DNA of 64,000 bases from Amycolatopsis granulosa (GCF_011758745.1 NZ_JAANOV010000001.1:4278001-4342000), one strand, 5' to 3'. Shown: positions 18,283-29,453, counted from the first letter of the stretch. The notes: a model not told the origin generated them from the letters alone. Numbers and translations: made by a program.

Positions 18283-20024
18283 AGCTCCTGGCGCGACTGT
18301 GCGCGTTGCTGTCCTGCCTGGTGTTCGCGGTGGGCTGCGCGAACGTGCCCGAGGAATCGCAACCGGTCGCCGTTCCGCAGCAGGAGCTGGGGCAGCCGGT
18401 CAACCCGGACGTGCCGCAGCCGGCGAAGGACCTGGACGCGCTGACCGTCGTCCGCGATTTCGTGCGGGCGAGCGCCCAGCCGATCAGCAACAACGCGGCC
18501 GCCCGCATGTACCTCGACGACGCGGCCGGCAAGGCGTGGACCCCGGGCAAGGTCATCACGATCATCGACGACGTGTTCGCGACCGTGCCGGCGACGGGCG
18601 CCGACACCACGGCCAACCCGAACGAGGTCAACGTCGTGTTGCGCGGCGTGAGCGTGGGTTCGCTGCGCGAGGACGGCGCGTTCATCTCGCTACGGGCGCC
18701 GGTGGAGCTGAAGCTGCTGGTGCGGCGTCAGTCGGACGGGCAGTGGCGGGTCACCAACCCGCCACCGAACCTGGTGATGCCCTACAGCGACTTCACCGCG
18801 AACTACGTGCGGGTGCAGGCGTTCTTCTTCGCGCAGGACTCGAACACGGTGGTGCCGGACCTGCGGTACGTGGCCGGGAAACCGCAGTCCGGCCTGGCCG
18901 GGCGCGTGGTGGGGTTGCTGCTCGCCGGACCGTCGACGAGCCTGGTCGGCGCGGTGCGGAACCTCCTCCCCGAGGGCGCGAACACCGAGGGCAACGTGAC
19001 GACCGCGCCGGATGGCGCGCTGGTGGTGCCGCTGACCGGGGTGGCGGACCAGACGGCGGACGTGCGGCGGTTGATCGCGGCGCAGATCGTGCTGTCGTTG
19101 CAGTCGGTGACGACGAACCGGGTGCGGCTGCTGTCCGACGGCGCGCCGCTGGTGGACGGGCACGAGGACTGGGTGCCGAGTGACCTGCCGTCCTACACCA
19201 CGCTGGCCTCGCCGAGCGCGGACCAGCCGGGACTGCTGACGGTGAACGGCCGGGTGCGCTCGCTGGGCGACGGATCGCTGATCGCCGGCCCGGCCGGCCA
19301 GAGCGGCGGGTACCAGGTGGCCAGCGCGGCGCAGTCGATCGACGGCAAGCAGCTGGCGATCGTGGAGTTCGCCGACGGGCGGCAGCGGTTGCGGGTCGGC
19401 CCGTTCGGCAAGGACGCGGCCCCGGTGGACCTGGCCGGCGCGACGATGACCCGGCCGACCTGGCGGCCGACCGCGACCGCGGACGGTTCCGGCGAGGTGT
19501 GGACCGTCGTGGACGGGCAGACGGTGGTGCGGACGCTGCGCACACCGGACGGCGGCTGGGTGCCGCAGGTGGTCAACGCCGACGAGATCCTGCAGGTCGG
19601 GGCGATCAGCGTGCTCCGGTTGTCCCGGGACGGCGCGCGGGCCGCGGTGGTGGCCGGCGGTCAGCTGCTGGTGGCGTCGGTGGTGCGTGCCCAGGACTCG
19701 GTGACGCTGCGTGCGCCGCGGATCCTGCAGGGCGGCACGCTCGGCGGTGTGGTGGACGTGGACTGGCTCAGCCAGGACACACTGGTCGCCGCGACGACCA
19801 TGCCGTCGCAACCGGTGGTGAAGATCCCGATCGACGGCCTGCGGCTGGACCCGTTCAACATCTCCAACCTGACGCTGCCGGTGCACGCGATCACCGCCGC
19901 GCCCGGCCGGTCGATCGTCGTGGCGGACGACGGTGGATTGTGGACCGCTGCCGACGTGGGCGAGGTGTGGCGGCCGCACCCGCACAGCTTCGGCGGCAAC
20001 GCGTCGCCGTTCTACCCGGGCTGA
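18279..20024 (+). CDS. lpqB: Lipoprotein LpqB
   Basis: A 581-residue secreted lipoprotein. The signal peptide ends in the lipobox F-A-V-G-C with lipidated Cys20. A GerMN-like domain follows (about 140-280), then a beta-propeller-like C-terminal region with the family's repeated D-G-K-x-L-A and L-S-R-D-G segments. LpqB is known to modulate MtrAB signalling in mycobacteria and the GTG start overlapping mtrB as GTGA preserves that operon. It ends convergently with the amidohydrolase gene, 25 bases apart. Confidence 0.95.
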   Translation: MKLLARLCALLSCLVFAVGCANVPEESQPVAVPQQELGQPVNPDVPQPAKDLDALTVVRDFVRASAQPISNNAAARMYLDDAAGKAWTPGKVITIIDDVFATVPATGADTTANPNEVNVVLRGVSVGSLREDGAFISLRAPVELKLLVRRQSDGQWRVTNPPPNLVMPYSDFTANYVRVQAFFFAQDSNTVVPDLRYVAGKPQSGLAGRVVGLLLAGPSTSLVGAVRNLLPEGANTEGNVTTAPDGALVVPLTGVADQTADVRRLIAAQIVLSLQSVTTNRVRLLSDGAPLVDGHEDWVPSDLPSYTTLASPSADQPGLLTVNGRVRSLGDGSLIAGPAGQSGGYQVASAAQSIDGKQLAIVEFADGRQRLRVGPFGKDAAPVDLAGATMTRPTWRPTATADGSGEVWTVVDGQTVVRTLRTPDGGWVPQVVNADEILQVGAISVLRLSRDGARAAVVAGGQLLVASVVRAQDSVTLRAPRILQGGTLGGVVDVDWLSQDTLVAATTMPSQPVVKIPIDGLRLDPFNISNLTLPVHAITAAPGRSIVVADDGGLWTAADVGEVWRPHPHSFGGNASPFYPG

Positions 20025-20049
20025 GCAGCACGGGTAGCACGGCCGGCGC

Positions 20050-21264
20050 TCAGCCCGCGACGACCTCGCCGCTCTGCACGACGTACCGGAAGCGCCCGGG
20101 CTCGGCCAGCACGCCGACGTCGGCGAGCGGGTCACCGTCGACCACCAGCAGGTCGGCGTGCGCACCCGGCCGGAGCGTGCCGATCTCGCCCGCCAGGTTC
20201 ACCAGCTCGGCGGCGACCGTGGTGGCGGACCGGATGATCTCCAGCGGCGGCTGCACCTCGGCCCGCAGGCGGAACTCATGGTTCTGGTGCCGGTGCATCC
20301 CGCCCAGCAGGTCGGTGCCGTACACGATCCGCACGCCGCCGCGCGCGGCCCGTTCCAGCGCCGCCAGCCCGGCGCCGAGCACCTCGTCGACCTTGCGCCA
20401 GCTCGCCTCCGGCAACCCGAACTCGCGGCCCTCCTGCTTGAGCGCCCAGTACGTCACCAGCGTCGGCACCAGGAACGCGTCGTGCTCGCGGAAGAGCTCC
20501 ACACTGCGATCGTCGATCAGGTTGCCGTGCTCGATCGACCGCACCCCCAGCTCCAGCGCCCGGTTGACGGCCCGTGCCGTGTAGGCGTGGGCGGCGACGT
20601 ACCGGTTCGCCGCCTCCGCCTCCTCCACGATGGCCCGCAGCTCGTCCGCCGAGTACTGGGTCGAGTCGATGCGATCGGTGGGCGAGGCGACCCCGCCGGA
20701 GGCCATCACCTTGATGTGGTGCGCACCCTTGCGCAGCTCGTCGCGCGCGGCCTCGCGCACCGCGTCCACACCGTCGGCGATCCGGCCGAGGCCGGCGCAG
20801 CACGGGTGGTCGTCGTGCACGCGGGTGCCGCGGTTGCGGTTGTCGCCGTGGCCGCCGGTCTGGCTCAGCGCCCGCCCGCAGAACAGCAGCCGCGGCCCGC
20901 GGAACAGGCCCTCCGCCTGCGCGTCGGCCAGGCCGTAGTCGGCGCCGGAGGCGTCCCGGACCGTGGTGAACCCGCGGGCCAGCATCCGGCTCATGGTCCG
21001 CGCGCTGCGCAGGGCCACGTAGGACGGTGCGGTGGACGGCAGCGACCCCAGGTCCGCGGTCGATGCGGTGACGTGCACGTGCGCGTCGATCAGACCTGGC
21101 ATCACCACGGCGCCGCGCACGTCCTCGACCCGGCCGTCGCCGGCGGCCAGGCCGCGGCCGGTCTCCACGATCCGCCCGTCCGCGCACCGCAGATCGCCCT
21201 CGCTGTACTCGCCGGTCTCCGGGTCGAGCAGGGTCGCGTTGCGCAGCACCAGGTCGCCGCTCAT
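20050..21264 (-). CDS. Metal-dependent amidohydrolase
   Basis: A 404-residue amidohydrolase-superfamily enzyme of the imidazolonepropionase/prolidase-like branch. The metal motif H-V-H (His62, His64) lies in G-L-I-D-A-H-V-H-V, further His ligands appear in V-A-A-H-A-Y-T and S-I-E-H-G-N, and the catalytic Asp in I-V-Y-G-T-D-L-L-G. An N-terminal and C-terminal beta-sandwich is complete (G-A-H-A-D-L-L-V-V-D-G-D-P-L near the end). It is last in a three-gene operon: the ATG at 21264 overlaps the GAF gene stop as ATGA. Substrate is unknown; by context it acts on the compound imported by the MFS protein. Confidence 0.9.
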   Translation of the reverse strand: MSGDLVLRNATLLDPETGEYSEGDLRCADGRIVETGRGLAAGDGRVEDVRGAVVMPGLIDAHVHVTASTADLGSLPSTAPSYVALRSARTMSRMLARGFTTVRDASGADYGLADAQAEGLFRGPRLLFCGRALSQTGGHGDNRNRGTRVHDDHPCCAGLGRIADGVDAVREAARDELRKGAHHIKVMASGGVASPTDRIDSTQYSADELRAIVEEAEAANRYVAAHAYTARAVNRALELGVRSIEHGNLIDDRSVELFREHDAFLVPTLVTYWALKQEGREFGLPEASWRKVDEVLGAGLAALERAARGGVRIVYGTDLLGGMHRHQNHEFRLRAEVQPPLEIIRSATTVAAELVNLAGEIGTLRPGAHADLLVVDGDPLADVGVLAEPGRFRYVVQSGEVVAG

Positions 21265-21695
21265 CGGGCGTCCACCACCTTCCGCAGGGCCGGAACGGCC
21301 AGCGGCGCCAGCTCCACCGCTGCGGCCACCGACGTGTCGTCGTAACTGCCTTCCGCGTCGAGGATGTTCAGCGCGCCCAGCGTGCGGCCGTCGTCGACCA
21401 CGGGCACGTTGATCACCGCGCCGCAGCCGAGTGAGCCGATCAGCTCGGCGTCGGCGAACACCGCACGCACCGCCTCCCGGTCCGCGCCCAGGTAGGGCTG
21501 TTGTTTCTCGATGCACTGCTCGAGCCAGCCGGCGGCGATCTCGACGGTCTTCTCGCCGCCCACCGGGTACTGCTCCGGGTGACTGCTGTACACGCGGCGC
21601 ATCGCGCGGCGCTCCGGGATCCAGGCGAGCACGGTGAACAGCCGGACCCCGATCGCCGCGGACACCTTCGATTCCACTTCGGACAGGTCGGTCAC
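21261..21695 (-). CDS. Small GAF-domain protein
   Basis: A 144-residue protein made almost entirely of one GAF fold (A-A-I-G-V-R-L-F-T-V-L-A-W near the start, G-C-G-A-V-I-N-V-P-V-V-D-D-G-R-T-L-G-A-L-N-I-L-D at about 100-125). There is no output domain. It could bind the substrate of the pathway, or be a small enzyme of the free-methionine-sulfoxide-reductase-like GAF type, although the cysteine pattern of those enzymes is not obvious. It overlaps both neighbours by four bases (GTGA with the MFS stop, ATGA with the amidohydrolase start), showing a tightly coupled operon. Confidence 0.8.
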   Translation of the reverse strand: MTDLSEVESKVSAAIGVRLFTVLAWIPERRAMRRVYSSHPEQYPVGGEKTVEIAAGWLEQCIEKQQPYLGADREAVRAVFADAELIGSLGCGAVINVPVVDDGRTLGALNILDAEGSYDDTSVAAAVELAPLAVPALRKVVDAR

Positions 21696-23083
21696 GTGGT
21701 CATCTCCTTGGTGGCGGCGACGGGAGCGCCGTTCTCGGTCAGTTCCTCCAGCGAGCGCCCGGCCGTGGACAGGCCGAACACCAGCACGCACAGCACCCCG
21801 ATCGCGAGCACCGCGGTGGTCAGGCCGAACACGCCGGCGAAACCGAGGCTCGCCGCGAACACGCCGATGATCGTCGGGGCGAGGATGCTGCCGACGCGGC
21901 CGAACGCGCTCGACAGTCCGGTGCCGGTGGCACGGATCCAGGTCGGGAACACCTCGGGGGTGTAGGAGTAGACGCCCGCGTAGGTGCCGTTGAGGAAGAA
22001 GGACAGCACGGCGCCGGCGAGCGTGATCGACCACGGCGCGTTCATCTGGCTGAGCCAGAACGCGCTCACCGCCGAGCCGGTCAGGTACAGCGCGATGGTG
22101 TGCTTGCGGTCCAGCCGCTCGGACAGCCAGGCCGCGGAGAAGTACCCCGGCACCTGGGCGAGGTAGATGATGATCGAGAACTCGAAGCTCTTGGTCACCG
22201 TGATGCCGCGTTCGATCAGCAGTGTCGGGATCCACGAGAAGAAGCCGTAGTACGAGAACGTGATCACGAACCACACCGCCCAGATGACCGCGGTGCGGCG
22301 GGCCATCTTGCGGCTCCACAGGAATTTCAGTGCGGTGAGCAGTCCGACCTTCGGGGTCCTGGTCAGTGGTTCGGTCACCGATTCCGGGACCGGCGGCAGC
22401 GGCCGGCCGGTCGCCCTCTCGACGTCCCGCTCGATCTTCGCCACCACGCGTTCGGCCTCGTCCCGGCGGCCCTGGGTGAGCAGGAACCGCGGTGACTCGG
22501 GCAGTGAGCGGCGCCACCACAGCAGCAGCACGATCGGCAGTGCCGTGAGCACCTGCGCGATCCGCCAGCCTTCGGGCAGGGCGGACACCACGAACCGGCC
22601 GAGGAGCGCCGCCGCCACGAACCCGAAGGAGAAGAACCCGGCGAGGGCGCCGACGAACCAGCCGCGCCGCTTGGCCGGCACGAACTCGGACAGGAACGGC
22701 GCGATGATCGCGCTCTCCGCGCCCGCGCCGGCCCCGGCGAGGACCCGTGCGCCCAGGAAGACCTCGTAGTTGGGGGCGAACGCGGCCACCACGGAGAAGA
22801 GCGCGTAGAAGGCGAGTGCGTACATCATGACCTTCTTGCGGCCGATGCGGTCGCCGAGCAGCCCGGCCGCGATCGCGCCGAAGAGGAACCCGAACGGGGT
22901 GGCCGAGCCGATGAGGCCGAGCTGGCCGTTGGTCAGGCCCCAGACGGTCTTCGCGCTGGGCAGGAGGAACGCGACGACGGCGGAGTCCATGCCGTCGAAG
23001 GTGTAGCCGAGGCCGCCGATCAGGAGGAGGAGGTAGTGCGGCCGGCTCAGCGGGAGCCGGTCGAGTCGTGCCAGGAGGGTCAT
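21692..23083 (-). CDS. MFS transporter (metabolite or aromatic acid:H+ symporter type)
   Basis: A 463-residue transporter with 12 predicted helices. Signatures are the TM1 segment G-L-G-Y-T-F-D-G-M-D-S-A-V-V, the MFS motif G-L-L-G-D-R-I-G-R-K-K-V after TM2, and R-x-x-x-G-x-G-x-G-A-E-S around TM4 typical of the metabolite:H+ symporter group; its repeat follows TM8 (A-A-W-L-S-E-R-L-D-R-K). The ATG at 23083 with GGAAGG upstream is chosen. It is the first gene of the operon with the GAF and amidohydrolase genes and is divergent from the RpiR-type regulator. Substrate cannot be deduced. Confidence 0.9.
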   Translation of the reverse strand: MTLLARLDRLPLSRPHYLLLLIGGLGYTFDGMDSAVVAFLLPSAKTVWGLTNGQLGLIGSATPFGFLFGAIAAGLLGDRIGRKKVMMYALAFYALFSVVAAFAPNYEVFLGARVLAGAGAGAESAIIAPFLSEFVPAKRRGWFVGALAGFFSFGFVAAALLGRFVVSALPEGWRIAQVLTALPIVLLLWWRRSLPESPRFLLTQGRRDEAERVVAKIERDVERATGRPLPPVPESVTEPLTRTPKVGLLTALKFLWSRKMARRTAVIWAVWFVITFSYYGFFSWIPTLLIERGITVTKSFEFSIIIYLAQVPGYFSAAWLSERLDRKHTIALYLTGSAVSAFWLSQMNAPWSITLAGAVLSFFLNGTYAGVYSYTPEVFPTWIRATGTGLSSAFGRVGSILAPTIIGVFAASLGFAGVFGLTTAVLAIGVLCVLVFGLSTAGRSLEELTENGAPVAATKEMTT

Positions 23084-23120
23084 GACACGCCTTCCGTCGA
23101 GGAGGGGAATGGTTCGGTCA

Positions 23121-23161
23121 ACATAAACTGCAAATCGGCGCAACTGCAATACGCTTTGCAT
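23121..23161. promoter_or_regulatory. Divergent operator region between the MFS operon and the RpiR-type gene
   Basis: Two direct copies of AACTGCAA (23127-23134 and 23143-23150), 16 bases apart start to start, are followed by TTTGCA (23156-23161), which is inverted relative to TGCAAA at 23130-23135. On the minus strand they coincide with a plausible promoter of the MFS operon: TTGCAG as -35 (23150-23145), an 18-base spacer and TATGTT as -10 (23126-23121). On the plus strand TACGGT (23185-23190) may be the regulator's -10. Binding by the adjacent RpiR-type protein is inference. Confidence 0.55.
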
Positions 23162-23212
23162 GTCTGTGACACGAGGCCGTGGGATACGGTGAGCGCGGCA
23201 GGAGGGCGTGCG

Positions 23213-24148
23213 GTGGCGGACGAGGGTTTCGAGGAGTGGCTGCGCGAGCGGATGCCGGCGCGGGGGTTGCGGCCCAAGTCGGCGGCGGTGGTCGACGTGC
23301 TGGTCTCGCAGCCCCGGCAGGCTTCGTTCGGTTCGACGGGTGACCTGGCCCGTCTCGCGGGCGTGAACGTCGCGACCGTGACCCGGACGGCGCAGGCGCT
23401 CGGGTTCGCCGGGTGGCCCGCGTTGCAACAGGAGCTGCGGGCCCGGTACCTGTCGTCGCTGAGCGCGCCGCAGGTCGCCGAGGAGCACCACAGCGCGGGG
23501 TCGCCGGCGTCCGCGTCGTTGCGGCGGGATCTGGACAGCCTGGCACTGGTGAACCGGCGGTTCGACGAGGCCGAGGTGCGGGCCGTGGCCGAGGCCGTGG
23601 CTGCGGCCCGCCGGACGACCGTCATCGCCGACGGCAGCTACGCCGCCGTCGGGATCGCCTTCGCCCACAATGCGCGCCTGGCCGGCTACGACGTCCACGC
23701 GGTCACCGCGGGGGACGCCGAACTGGCGAACGCCACGGCGAAGATCACCGGGGACGACGTCCTGGTGGCGATCAGCTTCTGGCGGCTGTACGAGAGCACG
23801 GTGCGCGCCGCGAACGAGGCGCACTCCCGGGGTGCGCGGGTGTTCGCGATCAGCGATGCCGCGAGCCCGGCGCTGGCGGGTGCCGCGGAGCGGGTGCTGA
23901 TGGTTCCGGCCGAGGGCGTCACCTTCTTTCCGTCGTTGACCGCCGGGATGGCGCTGGTCCAGGCGATCGTGGCGCAGCTCGCCGCGGTCGACCCCGTGCG
24001 CACGAACCGGTCCATCGAGGCCGCCGAGGCCATGTGGTCCCGGTTCGAGCTGCTCCACCGCCGCCCCACCGGCTCGGCCGCCCGGGGGCGGACCGAGTCC
24101 GGATCGGCCGGGGCGGGCCTGGGCGGCGAGGGGCCGGGCGAGCCCTGA
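23213..24148 (+). CDS. MurR/RpiR family transcriptional regulator
   Basis: A 311-residue regulator. Residues 1-75 form the RpiR-type helix-turn-helix (F-G-S-T-G-D-L-A-R-L-A-G-V-N-V-A-T-V-T-R), and residues about 120-260 form a SIS sugar-phosphate-binding domain (V-I-A-D-G-S-Y-A-A-V-G, L-V-A-I-S-F-W-R, V-F-A-I-S-D). It likely senses a phosphorylated or related metabolite and represses the divergent MFS-GAF-amidohydrolase operon. The GTG at 23213 is chosen because GGAGGG (23201-23206) is well placed; in-frame starts further upstream exist (23189). The C-terminal 25 residues are Gly/Pro-rich and probably disordered. Confidence 0.87.
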   Translation: MADEGFEEWLRERMPARGLRPKSAAVVDVLVSQPRQASFGSTGDLARLAGVNVATVTRTAQALGFAGWPALQQELRARYLSSLSAPQVAEEHHSAGSPASASLRRDLDSLALVNRRFDEAEVRAVAEAVAAARRTTVIADGSYAAVGIAFAHNARLAGYDVHAVTAGDAELANATAKITGDDVLVAISFWRLYESTVRAANEAHSRGARVFAISDAASPALAGAAERVLMVPAEGVTFFPSLTAGMALVQAIVAQLAAVDPVRTNRSIEAAEAMWSRFELLHRRPTGSAARGRTESGSAGAGLGGEGPGEP

Positions 24149-24476
24149 CTCGAGCGTCGGCCTTGCTGAGTGGTGTTGCGCCGAACCGAGCAGGGCTGCG
24201 CCGGGGTGGGTCGGCCGTCCCGGCCCGGCTGCGTGCGGTCGTTCGGGTGCGGTCGCGTTCGGACTGACTGGCGGGTGCGGGCGTGCGGGGCCCGGGTCCG
24301 GGCCTGGGTGGCCTGGGCGCCGCTGAACCGGGCGCAGCTCTCCGCAGCCTGGGTCCGCGGTCCGCGCGTGGCCTCGGCCGAGGTTTGCCCAGGCGTTCGG
24401 CACACGGCCAAGCCCGCGCGGATCTCTCCGGTGCCCGCCACCAACGGCGAAGCGAGCGCCGGGCGGGGTGCGGTGA
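24149..24476. other. Intergenic stretch without a recognisable gene
   Basis: About 330 bases between the convergent regulator and comF genes. Frames run open on both strands only because of GC bias; their translations are Arg/Ala/Gly-rich without recognisable domains, and there is no ribosome site with a credible start. I see no clear terminator, repeat or RNA gene. It may be decayed sequence. Confidence 0.5.
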
Positions 24477-25139
24477 TCAGCCCGCCGCGGTCAGCACCAG
24501 CGCTGCGCTCACCTCCCATCCCGCTCCGGCGAGCGTCCGGGTGCAGGCGGCGATCGTCGCGCCGGTGGTGATCACGTCGTCGAGCAGGACGACGGGGCTG
24601 CCGGACGGTGGGTGGCCGCGGAGGTCGAGCCGGAGCCGGCCGGCGAGGTTCGCGGCTCGCTGGTCGCGGTCGAGGCCCACCGCGTCCCGGGCGCGGGACG
24701 ACAGCGCCAGCGCCGGGGCGACCGCCGCCGCGTGACCGGCCCGGGCGAGGTGGACGGCGCAGCGCCGGGCCAGCCGCTGAAGGTGCGCCCCGCCACGCCG
24801 CCGCGATGCCGCTCGGCGCGACGGCGCGGGCACCAGCCACCACGTCCCGTCCGGCGCCGCTCGGGCCTCCGGCAGGTGGAGCACGGCGGTGGCCAGCGCG
24901 CGGCCCAGCGGATCCGCCAGGTCGCGCCGGCCGCGTTCCTTGTAGGCCAGCACCAGGCGGCGCGCGGTGCCGTCGTAGCGGGCCAGCGCGTGCACGGGCA
25001 CGTCGACCGCCGCGCGGGGCGCCGGGTGCGGCCGGGCCAGTTCCAGCAGGCAGGCCGTGCAGCAGGCGGCGCCGGCCGCGCCGCAGCCTGCGCACCGGGC
25101 GGGCAGGAGCAGGTCCAGGGAGAGCGATCCGAGGTTCAT
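24477..25139 (-). CDS. comF: ComF family phosphoribosyltransferase-like protein
   Basis: A 220-residue ComF-type protein. The N-terminus carries a four-cysteine zinc-finger-like cluster (R-C-A-G-C and A-C-C-T-A-C), and the C-terminal half has a type I phosphoribosyltransferase domain with the PRPP loop V-V-L-L-D-D-V-I-T-T-G-A-T-I at about 185-198. In naturally competent bacteria ComF supports DNA uptake; in actinobacteria its role is not settled. The ATG is at 25139. The same neighbour order, comF-hpf-secA, is found in mycobacteria (Rv3242c-Rv3240c), here separated from hpf by a long leader region. Confidence 0.88.
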   Translation of the reverse strand: MNLGSLSLDLLLPARCAGCGAAGAACCTACLLELARPHPAPRAAVDVPVHALARYDGTARRLVLAYKERGRRDLADPLGRALATAVLHLPEARAAPDGTWWLVPAPSRRAASRRRGGAHLQRLARRCAVHLARAGHAAAVAPALALSSRARDAVGLDRDQRAANLAGRLRLDLRGHPPSGSPVVLLDDVITTGATIAACTRTLAGAGWEVSAALVLTAAG

Positions 25140-25632
25140 GCGAAGAGTGTGCGGACGGGCACCGACAGTTTCGGGTGTCCGGCCGGCCGGGGTGCCGCTC
25201 GTTTAGATCAGATGGAGCAGCGGCCTACCGCTCGGGCTCGGATCTAGCCGCCGGACACCGTCCGAAGCCTGTCACCCATCCGGGCGCATCTTCCCGGGAA
25301 CGCGAGTGAGTCCGCGGCCGTTGTCCGGACATGAGGCCCTGGAACGCCGGAGCGGGTCGCCCGCAAACACCCAGGGGAGTGCTGCGGCTGTCGCGGTGTC
25401 CCGTCACCCAGGGACCGGCACGCCGGATAACGCCGGAATGTCAAGGTGAAAACCAGCCTGGTGCCTTGATCCGAACGGAGCAGCAGGTCACCGGGTCTGG
25501 ACCCGTTCAGACGCGCACCGTCACCGGTTCCCAGCCCGTGACATCCCCCGGCCCGGGGGGTTTTGTGATCCGGATTACCGCGCTAGCGTGCTGCGCTATA
25601 GCAAGTCCCGCCGGCAGGGAGGTGAACAGCCG
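25140..25632. other. Long intergenic region upstream of the hpf leader
   Basis: Nearly 500 bases between the divergent comF and hpf genes. No convincing protein gene is present; open frames here have no family resemblance. It should contain the comF promoter and distal hpf promoters. CCCCCG (25545-25550) and CGGGGG (25554-25559) form a 6-bp stem followed by TTTT (25561-25564), which would act as a weak terminator on the plus strand. TATAGC near 25597-25602 is a possible -10 for the short upstream ORF and hpf. Confidence 0.45.
25545..25564 (+). terminator. Possible attenuator-type hairpin in the hpf leader
   Basis: Stem CCCCCG/CGGGGG with a three-base GCC loop, followed by one G and four T residues. 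No gene ends immediately upstream on this strand, so if it works as a terminator it would stop leader transcripts from a distal promoter before hpf. The stem is short, so this is tentative. Confidence 0.35.
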
Positions 25633-25659
25633 ATGACCCTGGCGCCGACGGAAGATTGA
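25633..25659 (+). CDS. Candidate 8-residue leader peptide upstream of hpf
   Basis: ATG at 25633 opens an 8-codon frame translating to M-T-L-A-P-T-E-D, closed by TGA at 25657-25659. It is preceded by an excellent ribosome binding site, GGGAGGTG (25617-25624), 8 bases upstream, stronger than many sites in this window. There is no longer gene for that site to serve. It ends about 95 bases before the hpf start, with several hairpins between. A regulatory upstream ORF is inferred; conservation would need checking. Confidence 0.4.
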   Translation: MTLAPTED

Positions 25660-25713
25660 CCCCCCGGTTTGCGATCAGACCGGTTCGGGCGGGAGCGGCG
25701 TCGGCGCCGATCC

Positions 25714-25750
25714 ATGAGAGCTCTCGAACTCATTCCGCAATGAGGGAGGT
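25714..25750 (+). promoter_or_regulatory. Mutually exclusive hairpins next to the hpf ribosome binding site
   Basis: CTCATT (25729-25734) pairs perfectly with AATGAG (25739-25744) over a CCGC loop, and the last base of that stem is the first base of the hpf ribosome site GGGAGGT (25744-25750). The same CTCAT can instead pair with the upstream ATGAG (25714-25718), which frees the site. A palindrome GAGAGCTCTC (25716-25725) lies in between. The geometry fits a translational switch but is not proof of one. Confidence 0.4.
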
Positions 25751-25755
25751 CGTGT

Positions 25756-26439
25756 ATGGAAATCGTCGTCAAAGGCCGTAACGTCGAGGTGCCGGATCAC
25801 TACCGCACACACGTCGGTGACAAGCTCGAGCGCCTGGAGCGCTACGACAAGAAGGTCTTCCGCTACGAGGTCGAGCTGTTCCACGAGCCCAACCGCCGGC
25901 AGCTGAAGAACTGCCAGCGCGTGGAGATCACCGGCCGCGGCAAGGGTCCGGTCGTGCGCGCCGAGGCCTGTGCGGGGGACTTCTACGCCGCTCTCGACAC
26001 CGCCCTGAGCAAGATCGAGAGCCGCCTGCGCAAGATGCACGACCGCCGGCGCGTCCACTACGGACGCCGCTGCCCGGAATCCGTCGCGGAAGCGACGTCG
26101 AGCGCCCTCGCGGCGGGAGCGACGCCGGCCACCAGCCGCGCGTCGACCGCGGTGATCGAGGCGCCCGCTCCCGCGGCCGAAGAGGTCGGGACTGCCCTTC
26201 CGGAGGACATCGAGCTGCCCACCCAGCAGCGCGGGGACGACGAGGCCGAACACCTCCCCGGCCAGATCGTCCGGGAGAAGCACCACTCCGCCAAACCCAT
26301 GACCATCGACCAGGCCCTCTCCGAGATGGAGCTGGTCGGACACGACTTCTACCTCTTCAACGACGTCGAGGCCGGCGTCCCGAGCGTCGTTTACCGGCGC
26401 AAGGGCTTCGCCTACGGCGTCATCCGCCTCGACCAGTAG
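25756..26439 (+). CDS. hpf: Long-form ribosome hibernation promoting factor
   Basis: A 227-residue HPF/RaiA protein of the long type, which dimerises and parks ribosomes as inactive 100S particles (or protects 70S in mycobacteria) during stress and stationary phase. The N-terminal S30AE domain (residues 1-100) begins M-E-I-V-V-K-G-R-N-V-E-V-P-D-H-Y-R. A linker rich in Ala, Thr and Pro follows (about 113-160), and the C-terminal dimerisation domain (about 170-227) has I-V-R-E-K-H-H-S-A-K-P-M-T and F-Y-L-F-N-D. GGGAGG precedes the ATG. A stem-loop terminator follows, separating it from secA. Confidence 0.95.
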   Translation: MEIVVKGRNVEVPDHYRTHVGDKLERLERYDKKVFRYEVELFHEPNRRQLKNCQRVEITGRGKGPVVRAEACAGDFYAALDTALSKIESRLRKMHDRRRVHYGRRCPESVAEATSSALAAGATPATSRASTAVIEAPAPAAEEVGTALPEDIELPTQQRGDDEAEHLPGQIVREKHHSAKPMTIDQALSEMELVGHDFYLFNDVEAGVPSVVYRRKGFAYGVIRLDQ

Positions 26440-26450
26440 CGGCGTCCGCG

Positions 26451-26483
26451 AACGGCCCGCGCGCCACCCGCGCGCGGGCCGTT
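26451..26483 (+). terminator. Stem-loop terminator after hpf
   Basis: A perfect 13-bp stem (arms 26451-26463 and 26471-26483) with a 7-base loop, beginning AACGGCCCGC and ending GGGCCGTT, followed by a further T. It lies 11 bases after the hpf stop and before the secA promoter region, so hpf and secA are probably separate transcription units. Confidence 0.75.
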
Positions 26484-26640
26484 TCGCGCGCGTATGCACG
26501 GTGCGTGCGCGCACGCGGGCTCCTTCCCTACGATGGAGGGTGCGCAACGACCCGCACCCACGGGTCGGACAGGGTTCGGACATGGCGCGGTCCCGGGACA
26601 GAGCCTGGGTGCGTCCCAAACAGCTAGTGAGGTCGACCGG

Positions 26641-29442
<2,802 letters not shown>

Positions 29443-29453
29443 GGTGAGCTCGT

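Noticed and set aside
24170-24571. 133-codon plus-strand frame between the RpiR-type gene and comF
   Set aside because: Composition is Arg/Cys/Trp-rich as in shadow frames and it overlaps the conserved C-terminus of comF on the other strand.
25331-25636. 101-codon plus-strand frame in the comF-hpf gap
   Set aside because: No convincing ribosome site, mixed codon use and no family resemblance; it runs into the small leader ORF region.
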